NCBI GenBank assembly: GCA_009760855.2
Contig: WPIO01000159.1
Span: forward strand, 380,001-444,000
DNA from: Cristatella mucedo
Lineage: Eukaryota; Bryozoa; Phylactolaemata; Cristatellidae
Length of the DNA: 64,000 nt
Reading direction: 5' to 3'
Positions 1 through 13,000 of this stretch are shown here, one piece after another. Position 1 is the first letter of the stretch. Each line of letters begins with the position of its first letter. The position numbers and the translations under genes are program-made. Under the pieces are notes generated by a model, which saw only the letters and a program-made list of their open reading frames with translations, was not told where the DNA came from and ran no database searches.

Positions 1-394
1 GCACAGCCTTAATAGTAATACTAGTAATAGCAGGCTCTTCTCTTATATCTCACCCTGAAAGAATCTAATCTCTATGCATGTATTTGCAACTTGCTTCGAG
101 AAAGGTCTAGTCAAGAGTTAACTACTAGTAAGGTATTTTTCATGGACAAGTATACAAAAGCACATCATGAGATGAGATGGCACTCACGGCCACTTATTAG
201 TGAGATCACTGGCTGGTAACGTGCACCGAGTCATGCACAGTTTTACACGCACAGGATAAACAGTTGAGGTCACTGGGTTACTATGCAAAAGTGTGGCATC
301 TCTTTCTCTAGTCACAGTGGACACAGTTTCAGGACAGTCGAGCACATAAAGGACCACAGACTTGGACGGAGCACAGGCTGCGAGTACAAATAGG

Positions 395-760
395 TAATAG
401 TAATAATAATACACTTGATAAAGCGCCCTCAGAGAACTCAATCTCTCTCTAGGCGCTTTACATTTGCTGCAAAGGGAAATGCAATTGAATGGTGAGTAAA
501 ATCATGCTTGACAAACAAACAAAAGGAATAACAAGGTTAGGGGTGACATGCACAGGGTCAGCATGCAAATGTGGTTAGTGGCAGCATGCACAGTGTCAGC
601 ACGCATAAGCACATCAAGGACGAATCACAGGGACCCACTAAATGCTGTCCTAAATGGGTGTGTTTTTTATTTCTTTTTAAATGTGGTCAGGTATTCTCAC
701 AGTGGTAGTGAGCGAGGTCAGCAACTTCAAATCTTCCCAATGGTGGTCAAATATTAGCAA
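395..760 (-). mobile_element. LINE-A (L2/CR1-like) 3' end
   Basis: Read on the minus strand this is the 3' untranslated end of a non-LTR retrotransposon, finishing TGTAAAGCGCCTAGAG...AAGCGC and an (ATT)n tail at about 395-420. The same sequence recurs at 5.26-5.58 kb. It is 5'-truncated, as L2/CR1 elements usually are. Confidence 0.85.
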
Positions 761-1350
761 ATATAAGGCTTTTACTCAGGTATTAATACCACATGGTGTC
801 AGCCAATGCCCATATTTTGTAGCTCTACTGAATCTGGTGATCGGGAGCTCACCGTCTGTGCATGCTGGCTTCGGTATGCGTGCTAGTCACACAAAAAAGA
901 TTACTATGAGGTCAAGATCGACTGCTGTCAATATCCCCAGGGTCACGACGACGACTGAGACGAAGGGCCAGGCAGTGGTCAAAATGGGCGTGCTTGCATT
1001 CAGCCTTGAATGCCACCCAGGCAGTCGATAGCCCATTTGGCTATACGTACGAATCTTACCAAGCTGTCTAAGGCCTTTAAGCCGAGTCCTGGCTTACAGC
1101 CAACAAAATATCAGTGACCAGCCGGTCAGCTACATTTGATAAACCAACGTGCTGTAACTAAGGAGGCTCACTGATGTCATCCTGTAGAAGGAAGATGTCT
1201 ACTATGGCAAAAAATACTGTTGCACAAGAAGATGCATCGACCGAGAACGTCTCCTATTGATTCCGAATATGAATTCTGAAGACGACCTGGCCGAGCAAGG
1301 ATCTACCAACGATGGCTACATATATACCGTGCTGCTTTGGCTCAGAGATT
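761..1350. other. No gene recognised
   Basis: I see no coding homology or repeat match here. A 116-residue open frame at 681-1031 has no recognisable domain and begins inside the LINE-A copy. Confidence 0.4.
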
Positions 1351-1354
1351 GAGG

Positions 1355-1485
1355 TGGTCGTGCCGACCGAGGTCTGGCTGAGGTCGTAGTCTCAAGCCCT
1401 GTGGCATATGTGAAGTGCCTGAATAGAGATTAAGTTCTCGTAGGGCGCTATGCAAATGGATAATTTTATTTTATTATTCTCAATA
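1355..1485 (+). mobile_element. tRNA-derived SINE (SINE-1), 5'-truncated
   Basis: Starts with a decayed tRNA B-box region (GGTCGTAGTCTCAAGCCC), then GTGAAGTGCCTGAATAGAGA, AAGTTCTC, GGGCGCTATGCAAAT and an A/T-rich tail. The tail segment resembles the 3' end of LINE-A. A fuller copy lies at 36.25-36.43 kb. Confidence 0.7.
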
Positions 1486-3290
1486 TATTGACCTCACTCG
1501 GAGCTGCCTAGTTTGTCTAAAGTGGTAACATAGTTTGAGTTAATGTAGGAGCAGAACGAACGATGAACAAGAAGCTCCTCACTTCCGGCACTTATGGGGC
1601 CTTATTTGATCAAAATGACTCTTCAAAGCAAAAGAAAATTTTAGTTCTTTGCATGGCAGCAAATAAGGCATCCGAATCATAAATTTCTCGCTCGTGACAC
1701 TAGGCTCATCATGGCTGAAAGATAACAGACAATGCTAGCGGGTCCAGCTGCTTTTGCTCTGATGCTGTACCTCGATTTGGAAAGTCTATACATACGCATT
1801 TTACGAGTTCAAATAATCCTTTTGTGCTTCACCACAGTTGAAAATAGTGATATGAGTAGGATGGATAATGGCTCTAACTAGTTTGCAGAGTCTATTGACT
1901 TGGGCGAAGACTGATTAGGCAAACTTTTTCGTCAAGGCAGTACTGGGCTAGAGCAAGCGATTTAAGCTCTTCGATGTTTGGCTGCCCAATAGCATTCATA
2001 CTTGTGTGTGACTTGGAAGTGAAAATTTTTGTGGAAGCCACGAGATCAAATGTGGTAGATTGGCTATCCCCCTAGACAGGTGGCTTTATAACGAAAACTT
2101 TCTCACTTAAGTGCGAACACAGGCTCTTCGAAACAGATCTCTCGAGTAAGCTATATAAGTTCGGAGTACAGCCAGTACTTCGGCCAGTACTGAAGCAACA
2201 CAGCAAACACAACCCTATCTTAAGACAGAAGGAGCCGAGTTCGCTATCGATGCGTCAGCCCAAAACCACGAGTCAGCCCTCATGCAAGTGTCTCCCTTCT
2301 GAGGTAATAAAGGTCGTTTCTCAATACCAAACCACCACGAACTAAGCACCCAATGCTATTTTGGAAGTCAGAATGGGTGCAGCTTGCTAGAAAGGTTTGC
2401 AGCTCCACAAAAATGCCATCGAGACAGGCGTTTCTAGATGCGCTACTCTACAAATGGCTCAACTAGGAATCGCACCCTGCTCAGCCCAGTGCCTGCCGCT
2501 GCCACACCCCTCCTCAGCCAATCAGTAGTGCTGCGCCCACCGCCACGAACAAAGGGCCATTCATCGTCAAGAAACATATTAAAGAAAATTGAAGGATCAT
2601 GCTTAAGAGAAAACTGTTATCAATAGGACGGGTATCCCAGCTGTAAAACATGATTTGTACACAATAAAACCAATGAGTTCCACCCGTCCACCCGTATCCA
2701 GTCTTTGCTTACCTTTTCCGGTGCGCTAGGGAAGATGGCAGCCGCTACCTACCGCGCTTTCACAGTAGCAAACGGCCGTAGATCGACTGAAAATCAGGTT
2801 CAAACAACCAAGCTTTTAGTTTTCTATGTGATTGATTAGTAAGAAAGGCAAGTAGCGCGCCCTGTGTAGTATGCATCGCTAAGCTAGAGGCTGGTAATTG
2901 CGATGGAAACTGCTGCAGCCGCCCGGGAGAGTCATAAAGCCGTACGGTCTCATCACCTTGATGTGCAGTCGATGTACACCCAACACCTTGATGTGCATCC
3001 AATGTGCATTGTATACCTAGAATGCTCGTAGTTACTTCTCTGCTTCTATTTTGTCTAAAAGTTGGTTTGAATTGCTGCTGCATGCAAAAACAGCTCTCCT
3101 TCCCGTCTTCATTCTCCTCGAGGTATCTTGTTTTAAAGGTATGAGTGCTAGTAAACGTCGGCAGCTGGCTCTGATGGAGCCTTGCCCCTTATTACTGCTC
3201 AGCCTTTCCCAGCGTGACTAAACCCAGCTGTGCTTTAGGACATTTTGTTCGTGGTAAGCTACCTCGTCTAGTCATTGTTGGGTTTGTGAA
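1486..3290. other. No gene recognised
   Basis: About 1.8 kb without recognisable coding, RNA or repeat features. Short open frames at 2,438-2,626 (plus) and 2,760-3,083 (minus) show no domain. The minus one repeats GATGTGCA-containing words near 2,960-3,000, a small local duplication. Confidence 0.4.
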
Positions 3291-3294
3291 GAAT

Positions 3295-5240
3295 TAGCAC
3301 TCGAGTCCTCCATAACGCTTTGTAGCTGATTGAGTGCGCTTAAATGGGAATTATTTTTTTCAGGAATGCCCCAGCTTCGGCCACCAGCTCACGAATAGAA
3401 GGTGACCAGGCTTACTTATCAGGTACGCCTCTTTCATTAGTATCCTACCTAGCCTGACCTGTAGGATGCCTTCGACGCCCAGCAGCGGCTGTTATACTTC
3501 ATGAAGCCTTAAACAATTCTATGATGCCCATTTAGTGCAACCGGTGAGAGGTGTGACACATGGCAGGCTACTCACTTGCAGAGCACCTGCTATGTATGTG
3601 AACCCGAACTCACCAGCAAGTACCACCTCTACGTATCAACTCCTGTTCGGCACCTGATCACCTGGAGTGAGCACCTGCTCTGCGAGTCAGCTCCCGAAGC
3701 CTGCGATGGAGAGGCATGACTCACCAGCTTCTTAGCACAGCAACAAGTTAAAATTGGTAGAATGTCAACTCGTCTACTGCAAAGTGAAGAGGTGAGTGCT
3801 TTGCCTCTTAGCTCAAAATGACAACTGGACGGTGCGTTTGTGCCAGTCATGATGCACTTCTGTCATTAAGTGTCAACGGTATATGCAAGAACTGTAGGCT
3901 TTTGTTCTGAGCTTGGACACTTCATCCGGCGATCCGGTCTTGTCGTTTGACCTGCTTTTGCCGAACGAGTGGTTTGTGAGCCAGACCTGCTATTGAGCTG
4001 CCGAGCACTGAGTTGTGACTTTGAAAAGTGGGTTTTCCGATCGCATTTAATGTGTGCACCAATTAGGAAGAATCAGGAGCTTCCTATTAGACTTGTTAGG
4101 CAAGCTGCTTTCGGATGAAAACAACTGGTGATATTTCAACGGGCAACTATATATGCGAAAGTGACCCCCGGCCTAGTTTAGGTCTCTACCAGCTTGCCGA
4201 AAGCTCACCATTGGAATTGGTAGATCGCGGAGGGGGCAAGTTGATAGCCAATCTGCAGTCTCGACCAAATCCTAGCGATTCCAGACGTCTATTTAAGCCT
4301 CTGCCATTTGCTTTATTCCCGTGCTCCTTGCCAGCCTTCCTTGCTGCATTCAGTCTAACGGTAACTCTTGAGCACTGTGGGAAAAGAACCCGAACGATTT
4401 TGTGATGACCTCAGCTTCGAGTAGCCCTGCAGTGCCACTCATATGAAATTTCTATGTTAACCTAATGGAGTTTAATATCTTTCTAAAAATTTAAATATGC
4501 AAAAACAGACTCATGTAAATTGGTTAGTACCGGAGTCATGTAAATTGGTTAGGTCCGGAGTTCGTATAATAATAGGAGAACCGGATGAATATTGTAGCTT
4601 CTTTTTTAATGTGGTGAAGTCTTGGCAAGGTCTTTGATAATAAGTTTGAGGCTTTTGAAGTACAGAAACTAAAATAGTGATCTCTAAAGGATTTGAAGTT
4701 TATTCGAGTCTTAAGTACATATCACAGACGAGTAGTTGGTACGATGCTAAACCTCATGGGAAGCAACTCAAAACAGCTGATGTAGAGGAAGGGAGTGGAT
4801 GTGCCTTAAACTGGTGAGCCGTAATGGCTCACTAGGTAAGGCGGTTGCTTTTCACGACCTCGGCCCGAGGTCGTGGGTTCGAATCCTGTAGTGGGCGATC
4901 CTTTATCACCGCTGCAAGCGGTGGTGATAGCCGTCAAGGCTCTTCTGTCGCTATACAAAAGGAGGCTGTTAAATCAGCTTGTATTTATTTATTTATAAAC
5001 TAAATGGTACGACCTTGAGATCACTAGGCTGTTTTATCGGAGCCAATGCAGGTCGGTAAGAAGTGTGATCTGTGACAGTTCCTGGGTTTAGAGGAGGCAA
5101 ACATAATTGTTGAGTTGTGAACCAATGTAAGTGTATTACTGCTCTGGTGGTAAGACCTGTGAGCAAAGAGATGATTGGTAAGTGCTTGGACGTGGTTAGG
5201 CATGGTATGCATGACTCGAAAACCTCTGCAGCCAAGCATG
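3295..5240. repeat. Segmental duplication copy 1 (with SINE insertion)
   Basis: Shares its order and text with 7,277-9,000: both begin CACTCGAGT...CATAACGCTTTGTAGCT, include GTGAGCACCTG and GAGCACTGTGGGAAAAG, and end in minus-strand LINE-A sequence (AAAGGATTTGAAGTTT). Similarity looks roughly 80% by eye. The first ~1.15 kb (unit X) is not a family I recognise. Copy 1 alone contains the SINE at 4.82-4.99 kb. Confidence 0.8.
4815..4992 (+). mobile_element. tRNA-derived SINE (SINE-2), full length
   Basis: Carries an A-box-like TGGCTCACTAGGTAAGG and a perfect Pol III B box GGTTCGAATCC, then a body GGCTCTTCTGTCGCTATACA and AGGCTGTTAAATCAGCTTGT with a (TATT)n tail. A second copy with the same body lies reversed at the end of the window. 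The flanks carry short AAACT repeats that may be a target duplication. The acceptor stem does not pair, so it is not a working tRNA. Confidence 0.9.
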
Positions 5241-5261
5241 TCTGCGATGAGAGTCTCAGTT

Positions 5262-6545
5262 AATAATATTAATAATAATAATGCACTTGATAAAGCGCCC
5301 TCAAAGAACTTAATCTCTTTCTAGCTGCTTTACATTTCCTGCAAAGGGAAATGCAATTAAATGATAAATAAAATCATGCTTGAAAAACAAACAAGATGAA
5401 TAACATGGTTAGGGGTGACATGCACAGGGTCAGCATGCAAATGTGGTTAGTGGCAGCATGCACAATGTCAGCACGCATAAGCACATCAAGGACGAATCAC
5501 AGGGACCCACTAAATGCTGTCCTAAATAGATGTGTTTTTAAGTTCCTTTTAAATGTGGTCAGGTCAGGGGATGTTCTGACGCAGGTCGGGAGGGAGTTCC
5601 AGGCTTTGGGAGCATACGAACTAAATGCACGGTCTCCAAAGGATTTGAGGTTTGTACGAGGTATTTGTAGACTGTTGGATTCCGAAAAGCGAGTGGTACG
5701 ATGCTTGGCCTGATGGGGGAGTATGTCGGAGAGATAGGCCGGAGCCATAGAATGAAAGGCCCTAAAAGTGAGCGACAAAACCTTGAAGTCAATCCATTGC
5801 TTGACTGGTAGCCAGTGCAGGTCGGCGAGAAGTGGAGTAATGTCGCAACTGGGATGCTCACGACAGACAAGCCTAGCTGCAGAGTTTTGCACCAGCTGCA
5901 TTCGCCTGATCGCACATGCTGGGAGGCCAGTAAGCAGTGAGTTGCAGAAGTCGAGACGGGATGTCACGAATGCATGGACCAACTTAGACGTGGTATCCTT
6001 ATCTAAACAAGCCCTAATTTTAGCAATGTTATGAAACTGAAAATAGGCAGATTTGACTGTGGAGCTGATATGGTCGTCTAACGAGAGGTCGCTTTGAAAT
6101 ATGACACCTAGATTTCGAGCTGATTCGACAGGAGATATGCTGGCAGAGCCAATTTTGAGAGACAGCCTTTCCAATCTCTGGATCACATTGGGTTTGCCCA
6201 TAACTAGTAAGTTAGTTTGGTCATCGCTTAGTTTTAGAAAATTTGCTGCCATCCATGTGGGGATGTCATCAATGCATGCAGCAAGTTAGTTTAGAGAATT
6301 TGAGGTGCTCGAAGGCTGGGAGGGATCAAAGCAAAGGTTCAACTGAGTGTCATCTGCAGAGAAGTGAAAGCCTAGATTGTGCTTGGCAATCACATCAGCA
6401 AGAGGCAGGGTATAAACCGTGAAAAGAACCGGACCTAGCACGGAGCCCTGGGGTACTCCATATTTCAGAGGTACTTCAGATGATCTTTGTCCATTCACGT
6501 CAGTACTCTGGAGTCTCCCACTGAGATATCAGTTGTTGCATTAGA
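5262..6545 (-). mobile_element. LINE-A (L2/CR1-like), longest copy
   Basis: Minus-strand non-LTR retrotransposon fragment. 6,286-6,498 holds the reverse transcriptase core with [20 protein letters not shown] and a catalytic-site variant SADDTQ in place of YADDTQ. 5,497-6,252 continues in one open frame with DLHWLPVKQWIDFKVLSL, PAYLSDILPHQAKHRTTRFS and FGDRAFSSYAPKAWNSLP, the usual C-terminus of L2/CR1 proteins. A frame break separates the two near 6,255-6,285. The 3'UTR and (ATT)n tail lie at 5,262-5,500. The endonuclease half is missing. Confidence 0.92.
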
Positions 6546-6551
6546 GCACAC

Positions 6552-6740
6552 CAAGCCGACTTGCACTGGCTATCAATTGAGAACCGCTTCGACTTAGAGA
6601 TTTTCACCTCACTTTTGGCTATCCTTATGTCTTTGCCGCAGTCTGCCTGTCGGAATAACTTCCCAGTCAGTCAGGGCATTGTACCACTCACTCCTGCGTC
6701 TCAGATCGCATAGCCATGCCTCTAGCAGATCTAAAAATGC
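6552..6740 (+). mobile_element. LINE-A C-terminal scrap, head-to-head with the copy before
   Basis: Plus-strand reading DLHWLSIENRFDLEIF recalls the LINE-A motif DLHWLPVKQ.IDFKV, followed by decayed sequence. It abuts the minus-strand copy, so the two form an inverted pair. Confidence 0.6.
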
Positions 6741-6741
6741 T

Positions 6742-6774
<33 letters not shown>

Positions 6775-6850
6775 CACTCGATAAAGCGCTCTCAAAGAAC
6801 TTAAATCTCTTTCTAGGTGATTTACATTTGCATTTGGGAGAATGAACATT
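6741..6850 (-). mobile_element. LINE-A 3' tail
   Basis: (AAT)n at 6,742-6,773 followed by GCACTCGATAAAGCGCTCTC, the reversed LINE-A terminus. About 110 bp only. Confidence 0.8.
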
Positions 6851-7276
6851 CAACTTTAGCACTCAGACATCTTGGAACTCTTTTTCAACAGGTATCGAGT
6901 TATCCTCTAATATGGTGACATTTGACGATAAGCTGAACCGCATCTGTTTGCTACAGATTTTGCTGCATCTGTGCAAACTATATTGGTGTGCCTGTTTGTG
7001 CTTACACTGTTAGCGATATTGCTTGGCTGTTGAGATTTACTAGCCATTTATGGTAAATGTGGTTTGCCAATGTCGAGATTTAGTCTCTTACAGGCCAAAG
7101 ATTGTCTGTCAAATATTTCGTTTTGTTAACCCTATAATTATTATTGATGAGTCACATCTTAGAGCTAATATATACTTAAGCAAAGTCACTCGGACGATGC
7201 CTACGTGTGGAGTCGATGCCCACTCGTGGAGCCGTTAACTTCTTGACATGAGTATCTATGATGCTTAATAAAGAAT
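6851..7276. other. No gene recognised
   Basis: Unassigned spacer between a LINE tail and duplication copy 2. No domain or repeat recognised. Confidence 0.4.
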
Positions 7277-9000
7277 AAACACTCGAGTTCCCATAACGCT
7301 TTGTAGCTTGTTGAACGTGCTTAAATGGGAAGCATTTATTTTAGGAATGCCTTAGTTTCGGCTACCATCTCACAGACGGAAGGTGATCAGGTCTACTTAT
7401 CAGTTGTGAGTCTTTCCTTTGCCTGTCCTGCCTGCAACATGCATATGGTGCCAAGCGGCAACTGGTGTATTGCATTAAAGCCTTACAAAAGGTCAATCGA
7501 TGAGAGGTGGCCGCATGGCAGTGAGACATCGGTGGCTACTCACGTATACAGAGTGAGCACGTGCTCAACTAGTTAACCTGAACACAGCAGAAGGTACAGC
7601 TCAACTTATGAGCTGCGAAGCACCTGGTCACCGGGAGTGAGCACCTGTTATGCGAGCCAGCTCCAAGAGCCTGCATCGCTGAAGGAAGCATCAACTTCTT
7701 ATTACAGCAACAAGCTAGAGTTGCTATAGCGTCTACTCGCCTACTGCGAAGTGAGGATGTGAGTGCTTTGCTGCTATGCTCAAGATGACTGCTGGACGGT
7801 GTGCTCCTGCCAATCACAATGTCCATCAGTAATTGAGTGTGTATTATGCATGCAAGCACTGAAGGCTTTTGCTCCTTGCTTGAAATTTCATCTGGTGATT
7901 CGGTCCCGTCGTTTGACTTGCCCTCACTAAGCTACTCGTTTTTGAGCCAACTCTGCTATTTAGGTGCTGGCAGATTTAGTTGCTGGCTTTTTAGTGTGTG
8001 CTTTGCGATCCGGTTACATGTGTGCACCGATTATGCCGTCAGGAACTTGTGATTAGACTTTCTTAGTGCATAGCCTTAGGATGCGAACGACTGTCAATAT
8101 TTTAATCTGCCCCATATAGGTGAAAGTGGGCCATAAGAAATGAATTCGAATCCTTTGACAGCCTGATGATAGCTCACTATTGGAATTGGTCGATTCCGGG
8201 CTGATGGATAGCTGCTCCACAGTCGCGAGTAAATTGCAGCAATTCCAAACGTGCACGAGAGCCTCTGCCATTTGTCTTTTTTGTCTCGTGCTCCTTACTT
8301 ACCCTGCTTACTGCATTCTGTCTGCATTAATCTTAACGACAATCCTTGAGCACTGTGGGAAAAGGACCACAGCGATTGTGTAATGACCTAAGCTTCGATT
8401 TGCCAAGCAGGACCACTTGTAGGACATTCACACAGTGCCTCAAGCGAGCTCAATGATTGTTTGGCTACTTTAGATATGCAAATCAGGAAGCTTGTCAATC
8501 GGTTAATGTCTAGCCACACGCAATAGAGAATTGGCAGGACCGGGAAAGTACTGTGACGAACCGGTAGGTTTTGTGATTTTTTTCAATATGGTGAAGTCTA
8601 GGCATGGGGTATTGCTCCTTTGATGATAAGTTCGAGGCTTTGTTGTTATAGAAAATGAGAAAATGAATTGGGGATCTCTAAAGGATTTGAAGTTTGTTCG
8701 AGTTTTAGGTAACTATTACATAGTAGATGGTACGATGCCAAACCTCACGGGAAGCATGTCAAACAGGTAATGTAGAGGAAGGGAATAAATGTGCCCAAAA
8801 TGAGAAATGTGACCTTACAGTGAATTTGCTACATTGAGGGAGCCAATGCAGATCGGTAAGAAAGTGGTTGGTCAGTGTCCCTGCGTTTAAAGGAGGCCAA
8901 ATTACTTTTTAGCATTGAACCAACTGTAAGTGTATTACTGCTCAGATAGTAACACTGGTGAATTTTGAGTTGCTCGGCTAGCACACGGACCCGGTTAGGC
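7277..9000. repeat. Segmental duplication copy 2 (empty SINE site)
   Basis: Partner of 3,295-5,240, with the same unit X followed by the same LINE-A remnant. Where copy 1 has the SINE after GATGTGCC, this copy runs directly from ATGTGCCC into the LINE sequence near 8,790. Confidence 0.8.
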
Positions 9001-9139
9001 GAGCAATTCTTAATTCAGGGGTAGTGGTCGTGTGGAGTAGCCGGTTCTGTCCTGCTGATGGCCTGGCCCTAGTGGGAAAGTGGAAGACTTACTCAAATCC
9101 AGAGTCAGCTTGTAGCTTGGGTCTGCAGCTACTGATTGG

Positions 9140-9154
9140 TGACTATAATAATAC

Positions 9155-9185
<31 letters not shown>

Positions 9186-9310
9186 GCATTTGATAAAGCA
9201 CCCTCAGAGAACTTAATCTCTTTCTAGGTGCTTTACATTTGCTGCAAAGGGAAATGCAATTAAATGTTTAGTAAAATCCTGCTTACAGAAACAAACAAAA
9301 TGAATAATAC
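9140..9310 (-). mobile_element. LINE-A 3' tail
   Basis: (AAT)n at 9,159-9,184 then the reversed LINE-A terminus with GCTGCAAAGGGAAATGCAAT. It lies just beyond duplication copy 2, mirroring the tail beyond copy 1, so the duplication may extend this far. Confidence 0.8.
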
Positions 9311-10030
9311 CAAACAGTGGCCAGCTCTTTATGCCCGGTGGTGGCTTGGTACTGTTTTTCTACTTTTCAGCACAGCAGTTTAAGTACTAGAGATTCTATG
9401 ATGGTGGCTCAGTCGATTTTGATTTTATCTGAGCTTGCCTTTTAGGCGATGTCATTGCAAAGTCATGCGTTTGAAAAGGTGCAACTTGTGTTGTGTTTCG
9501 AGCATGCAGCTTGAACGATGCTGCCCCACTAATTTGTTTTGTACCACATGCAGTAGTAAAACATTCGTTTATAAGATGCCGGTCATTCATGTATCTCATG
9601 TGTGGCACGAATATTAATTTTGTTTGATTGTGAGGCACGCTGCGTTTTACTGATTTTGCGTTTCTGTCTGATGGTTAGGCTGACCTATATTTACAGTGCT
9701 CCCCAAAATGCGTCGTAATGTATTCGTGATAGAACTCACTTGCAAGAAAGGACTCACCGGTTTAAACCGGCAGCACACTATCGGATATCCACATTTCATG
9801 ATTGTAAAAGAAATCTTTTAAGTTTAGCCTCAGTAGTTGTTAATAGGTGCTTCTGTTCACCGTTTGCATGTCATGCCAGAAAGGTGTTTAGACTTTTGTG
9901 CCAGTCTTCTTCCTACGGCTTCAGACGAAGGAAACTGTCCGATCCATTGAAATCGACCAATCAAAAGACAACTGCTTCTTGTTCAGTTTAGCATGAGTTT
10001 TTATGAGGCTATACCTGGACCCTCTTAAAT
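9311..10030. other. No gene recognised
   Basis: About 700 bp with no match I can name. It precedes the tandem array and does not share its unit sequence. Confidence 0.4.
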
Positions 10031-13000
10031 GGACCGAACTTGGCTTTCAAGCAGCTTTCGCACGTAAGTGCCTTCGGCTATAAAACATCCAGGTTCGAAG
10101 CACAGTTTTGTTAGTTCGTGGCCAGCAGTCGTGGCGATGGAGAAAGTTTCCCAACTCGGATGTCGATATTTTGCTTATAACAAGCCATGTCCACGCATCT
10201 ACAACTGGAAATTGCTATATCTTTCGTCACGGCACATTCGCAAATAATAGTATACGTATCATTCGTTTGCATAGCGCAGTCAGACACACTATTTTCCGTT
10301 CAGGAGCTACGCGTATGCGACATGCCCCGACCGTACAGCCCCGGGTCAACTAAAGCATTCCCTTTGAGCTTGCTCTTAAAAGGGTGGGTACCATACCCAC
10401 TAGACGTTTCCAGTATCCTCTGTATCGCGAAGCATGTTGCTGATTAAAGAGTAAATATTGACAGGGAACGAGCGATGCATTCGGGCTACGAAACAGTGGC
10501 AGAAGCCAACAGCCAAACGGAAGTCACTCATGTGGTTGAGACAGCTAGTCACTAATAATTTTCACCAGGTTCATCGTGTCTTGTGAATCGCTTTTCACAA
10601 TAGACCTGCCAGCTAACCAACTCGTACTCGACGATGGGCTGCACCTGGCCAGTTGCTGGTTTGTTTTCGCTTCTCTGCTCTTACTAGGTTAGTTTACTGG
10701 ATGACAAATGCCAATGTTGCCTTTCGTTGGATTTATTTTGTTCGTCAAATGTCAGCCCAAAATGTACAAAGCCAATTTGAGCCGTGAAGTTATTTTCTGT
10801 TCGTCGCGTGGCATTGGCTTTCAAGCAGCTTTCGCACTTAAATGCGTTTAACTATATGATGTCCAGATGCAAAGCACTGATTTGTTAGTGCTTGGCCAAC
10901 AGGCGTGGCAATAGGAAAATGGCTTCCCATCCTGGGTCTCGATATTTGGCTTATAACAAGCCATTTGAAAGCATCTACAACTGTATCTTGCTATATCTTT
11001 CGTCACGGCACGTTCGCAAATATTAGTATTAGTATCACTCGTTTCCATTGAGCCGTCAGAGACACTATTATCCGTTCAAGAACTGGTATGCGACATGCTT
11101 TGCGCATTCAACCCATGTCAACTAAAGCATTCCCTTTGAGCTTGCTCTTAAAAGGGTGGGTACCATACCCACTAGACGTTTCCAGTATCCTCTGTATCGC
11201 GAAGCATGTTGCTGATTAAAGAGTAAATATTGACAGGGAACGAGCGATGCATTCGGGCTACGAAACAGTGGCAGAAGCCAACAGCCAAACGGAAGTCACT
11301 CATGTGGTTGAGACAGCTAGTCACTAATAATTTTCACCAGGTTCATCGTGTCTTGTGAATCGCTTTTCACAATAGACCTGCCAGCTAACCAACTCGTACT
11401 CGACGATGGGCTGCACCTGGCCAGTTGCTGGTTTGTTTTCGCTTCTCTGCTCTTACTAGGTTAGTTTACTGGATGACAAATGCCAATGTTGCCTTTCGTT
11501 GGATTTATTTTGTTCGTCAAATGTCAGCCCAAAATGTACAAAGCCAATTTGAGCCGTGAAGTTATTTTCTGTTCGTCGCGTGGCATTGGCTTTCAAGCAG
11601 CTTTCGCACTTAAATGCGTTTAACTATATGATGTCCAGATGCAAAGCACTGATTTGTTAGTGCTTGGCCAACAGGCGTGGCAATAGGAAAATGGCTTCCC
11701 ATCCTGGGTCTCGATATTTGGCTTATAACAAGCCATTTGAAAGCATCTACAACTGTATCTTGCTATATCTTTCGTCACGGCACGTTCGCAAATATTAGTA
11801 TTAGTATCACTCGTTTCCATTGAGCCGTCAGAGACACTATTATCCGTTCAAGAACTGGTATGCGACATGCTTTGCGCATTCAACCCATGTCAACTAAAGC
11901 ATTCCCTTTGAGCTTGCTCTTAAAAGGGTGGGTACCATACCCACTAGACGTTTCCAGTATCCTCTGTATCGCGAAGCATGTTGCTGATTAAAGAGTAAAT
12001 ATTGACAGGGAACGAGCGATGCATTCGGGCTACGAAACAGTGGCAGAAGCCAACAGCCAAACGGAAGTCACTCATGTGGTTGAGACAGCTAGTCACTAAT
12101 AATTTTCACCATGTCGATCGTGTCTTTCAAATCGCTTCCCACAATAGATCAGCCTGCAAACCAGCTCGTACTGAACGATAGACACCATTCGCCAGTCGGT
12201 GTTTTCTTTCGTGCATGTCACCTGTTACTTGGTTAGATTTTTGAATGACAGATGCCAATGTTGCAATTCATTGGTGTTATTTTTGTCGTCAAAAGTCAGC
12301 CCAAAATGTACAAATCCATTTTTAGCCGTGAAGTTATTTTCTGTTCGTCGCGTGACATTGGCTTTCAAGCAGCTTTCGCACTTAAATGCGTTTAACTATA
12401 TGATGTCCAGATGCAAAGCACTGATTTGTTAGTGCTTGGCTAACAGGCTTTGCAATAGGAAAATGGTTTCCCATCAACGGTCTTGATATTTGGCTTGTAA
12501 GAAGCCATTTCCAAGCATCTACAACTGTAACTTGCTATATCTTTCGTCACGGCACGTTTGCAAATAATAGTATTAGTATCACTTGTTTCCTTTGTGCCCT
12601 TAAAGACACAGCTATCCGTTCAGGAACTGGTTGTATGCGACATGCCCCGATCGTGCAGCCCCGGGTCAACTAATGCATTCCCTTTGACCATGCTCCCGAA
12701 AGGGTGAGCAGTATAACCACTGGGCGTATCCAGCGTGCCCTGTATTGCTAAGCAGCTGGCTGATTATAGAGTAAATATTGTCAGGGAACGTGAGATTCAT
12801 TGGGGCTACGAAACAGTCGCAGAAGCCTATAGCCAGACGAAAGTCACTCACACGGCTGAGACAGGTAGTAACTAATAAATTTCAACAGGTCCACCGTGTT
12901 CCCCAAATCACTTCTCACAATAGACCTTCCTGCAAACCAGCTCGTACTAAACAATGGGCCTCACTTGGCCAGTCGCTGTTTTGTTTTGCGTGTCTCGGCT

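Noticed and set aside
4819-4905. Possible functional tRNA gene.
   Set aside because: Pol III boxes are present, but the acceptor stem does not pair, and the sequence continues into a repeated body with a tail, as in a SINE.
5768-6289. Plus-strand open frames of 62-88 codons.
   Set aside because: They lie antisense to the LINE-A coding frame at 5,497-6,252.
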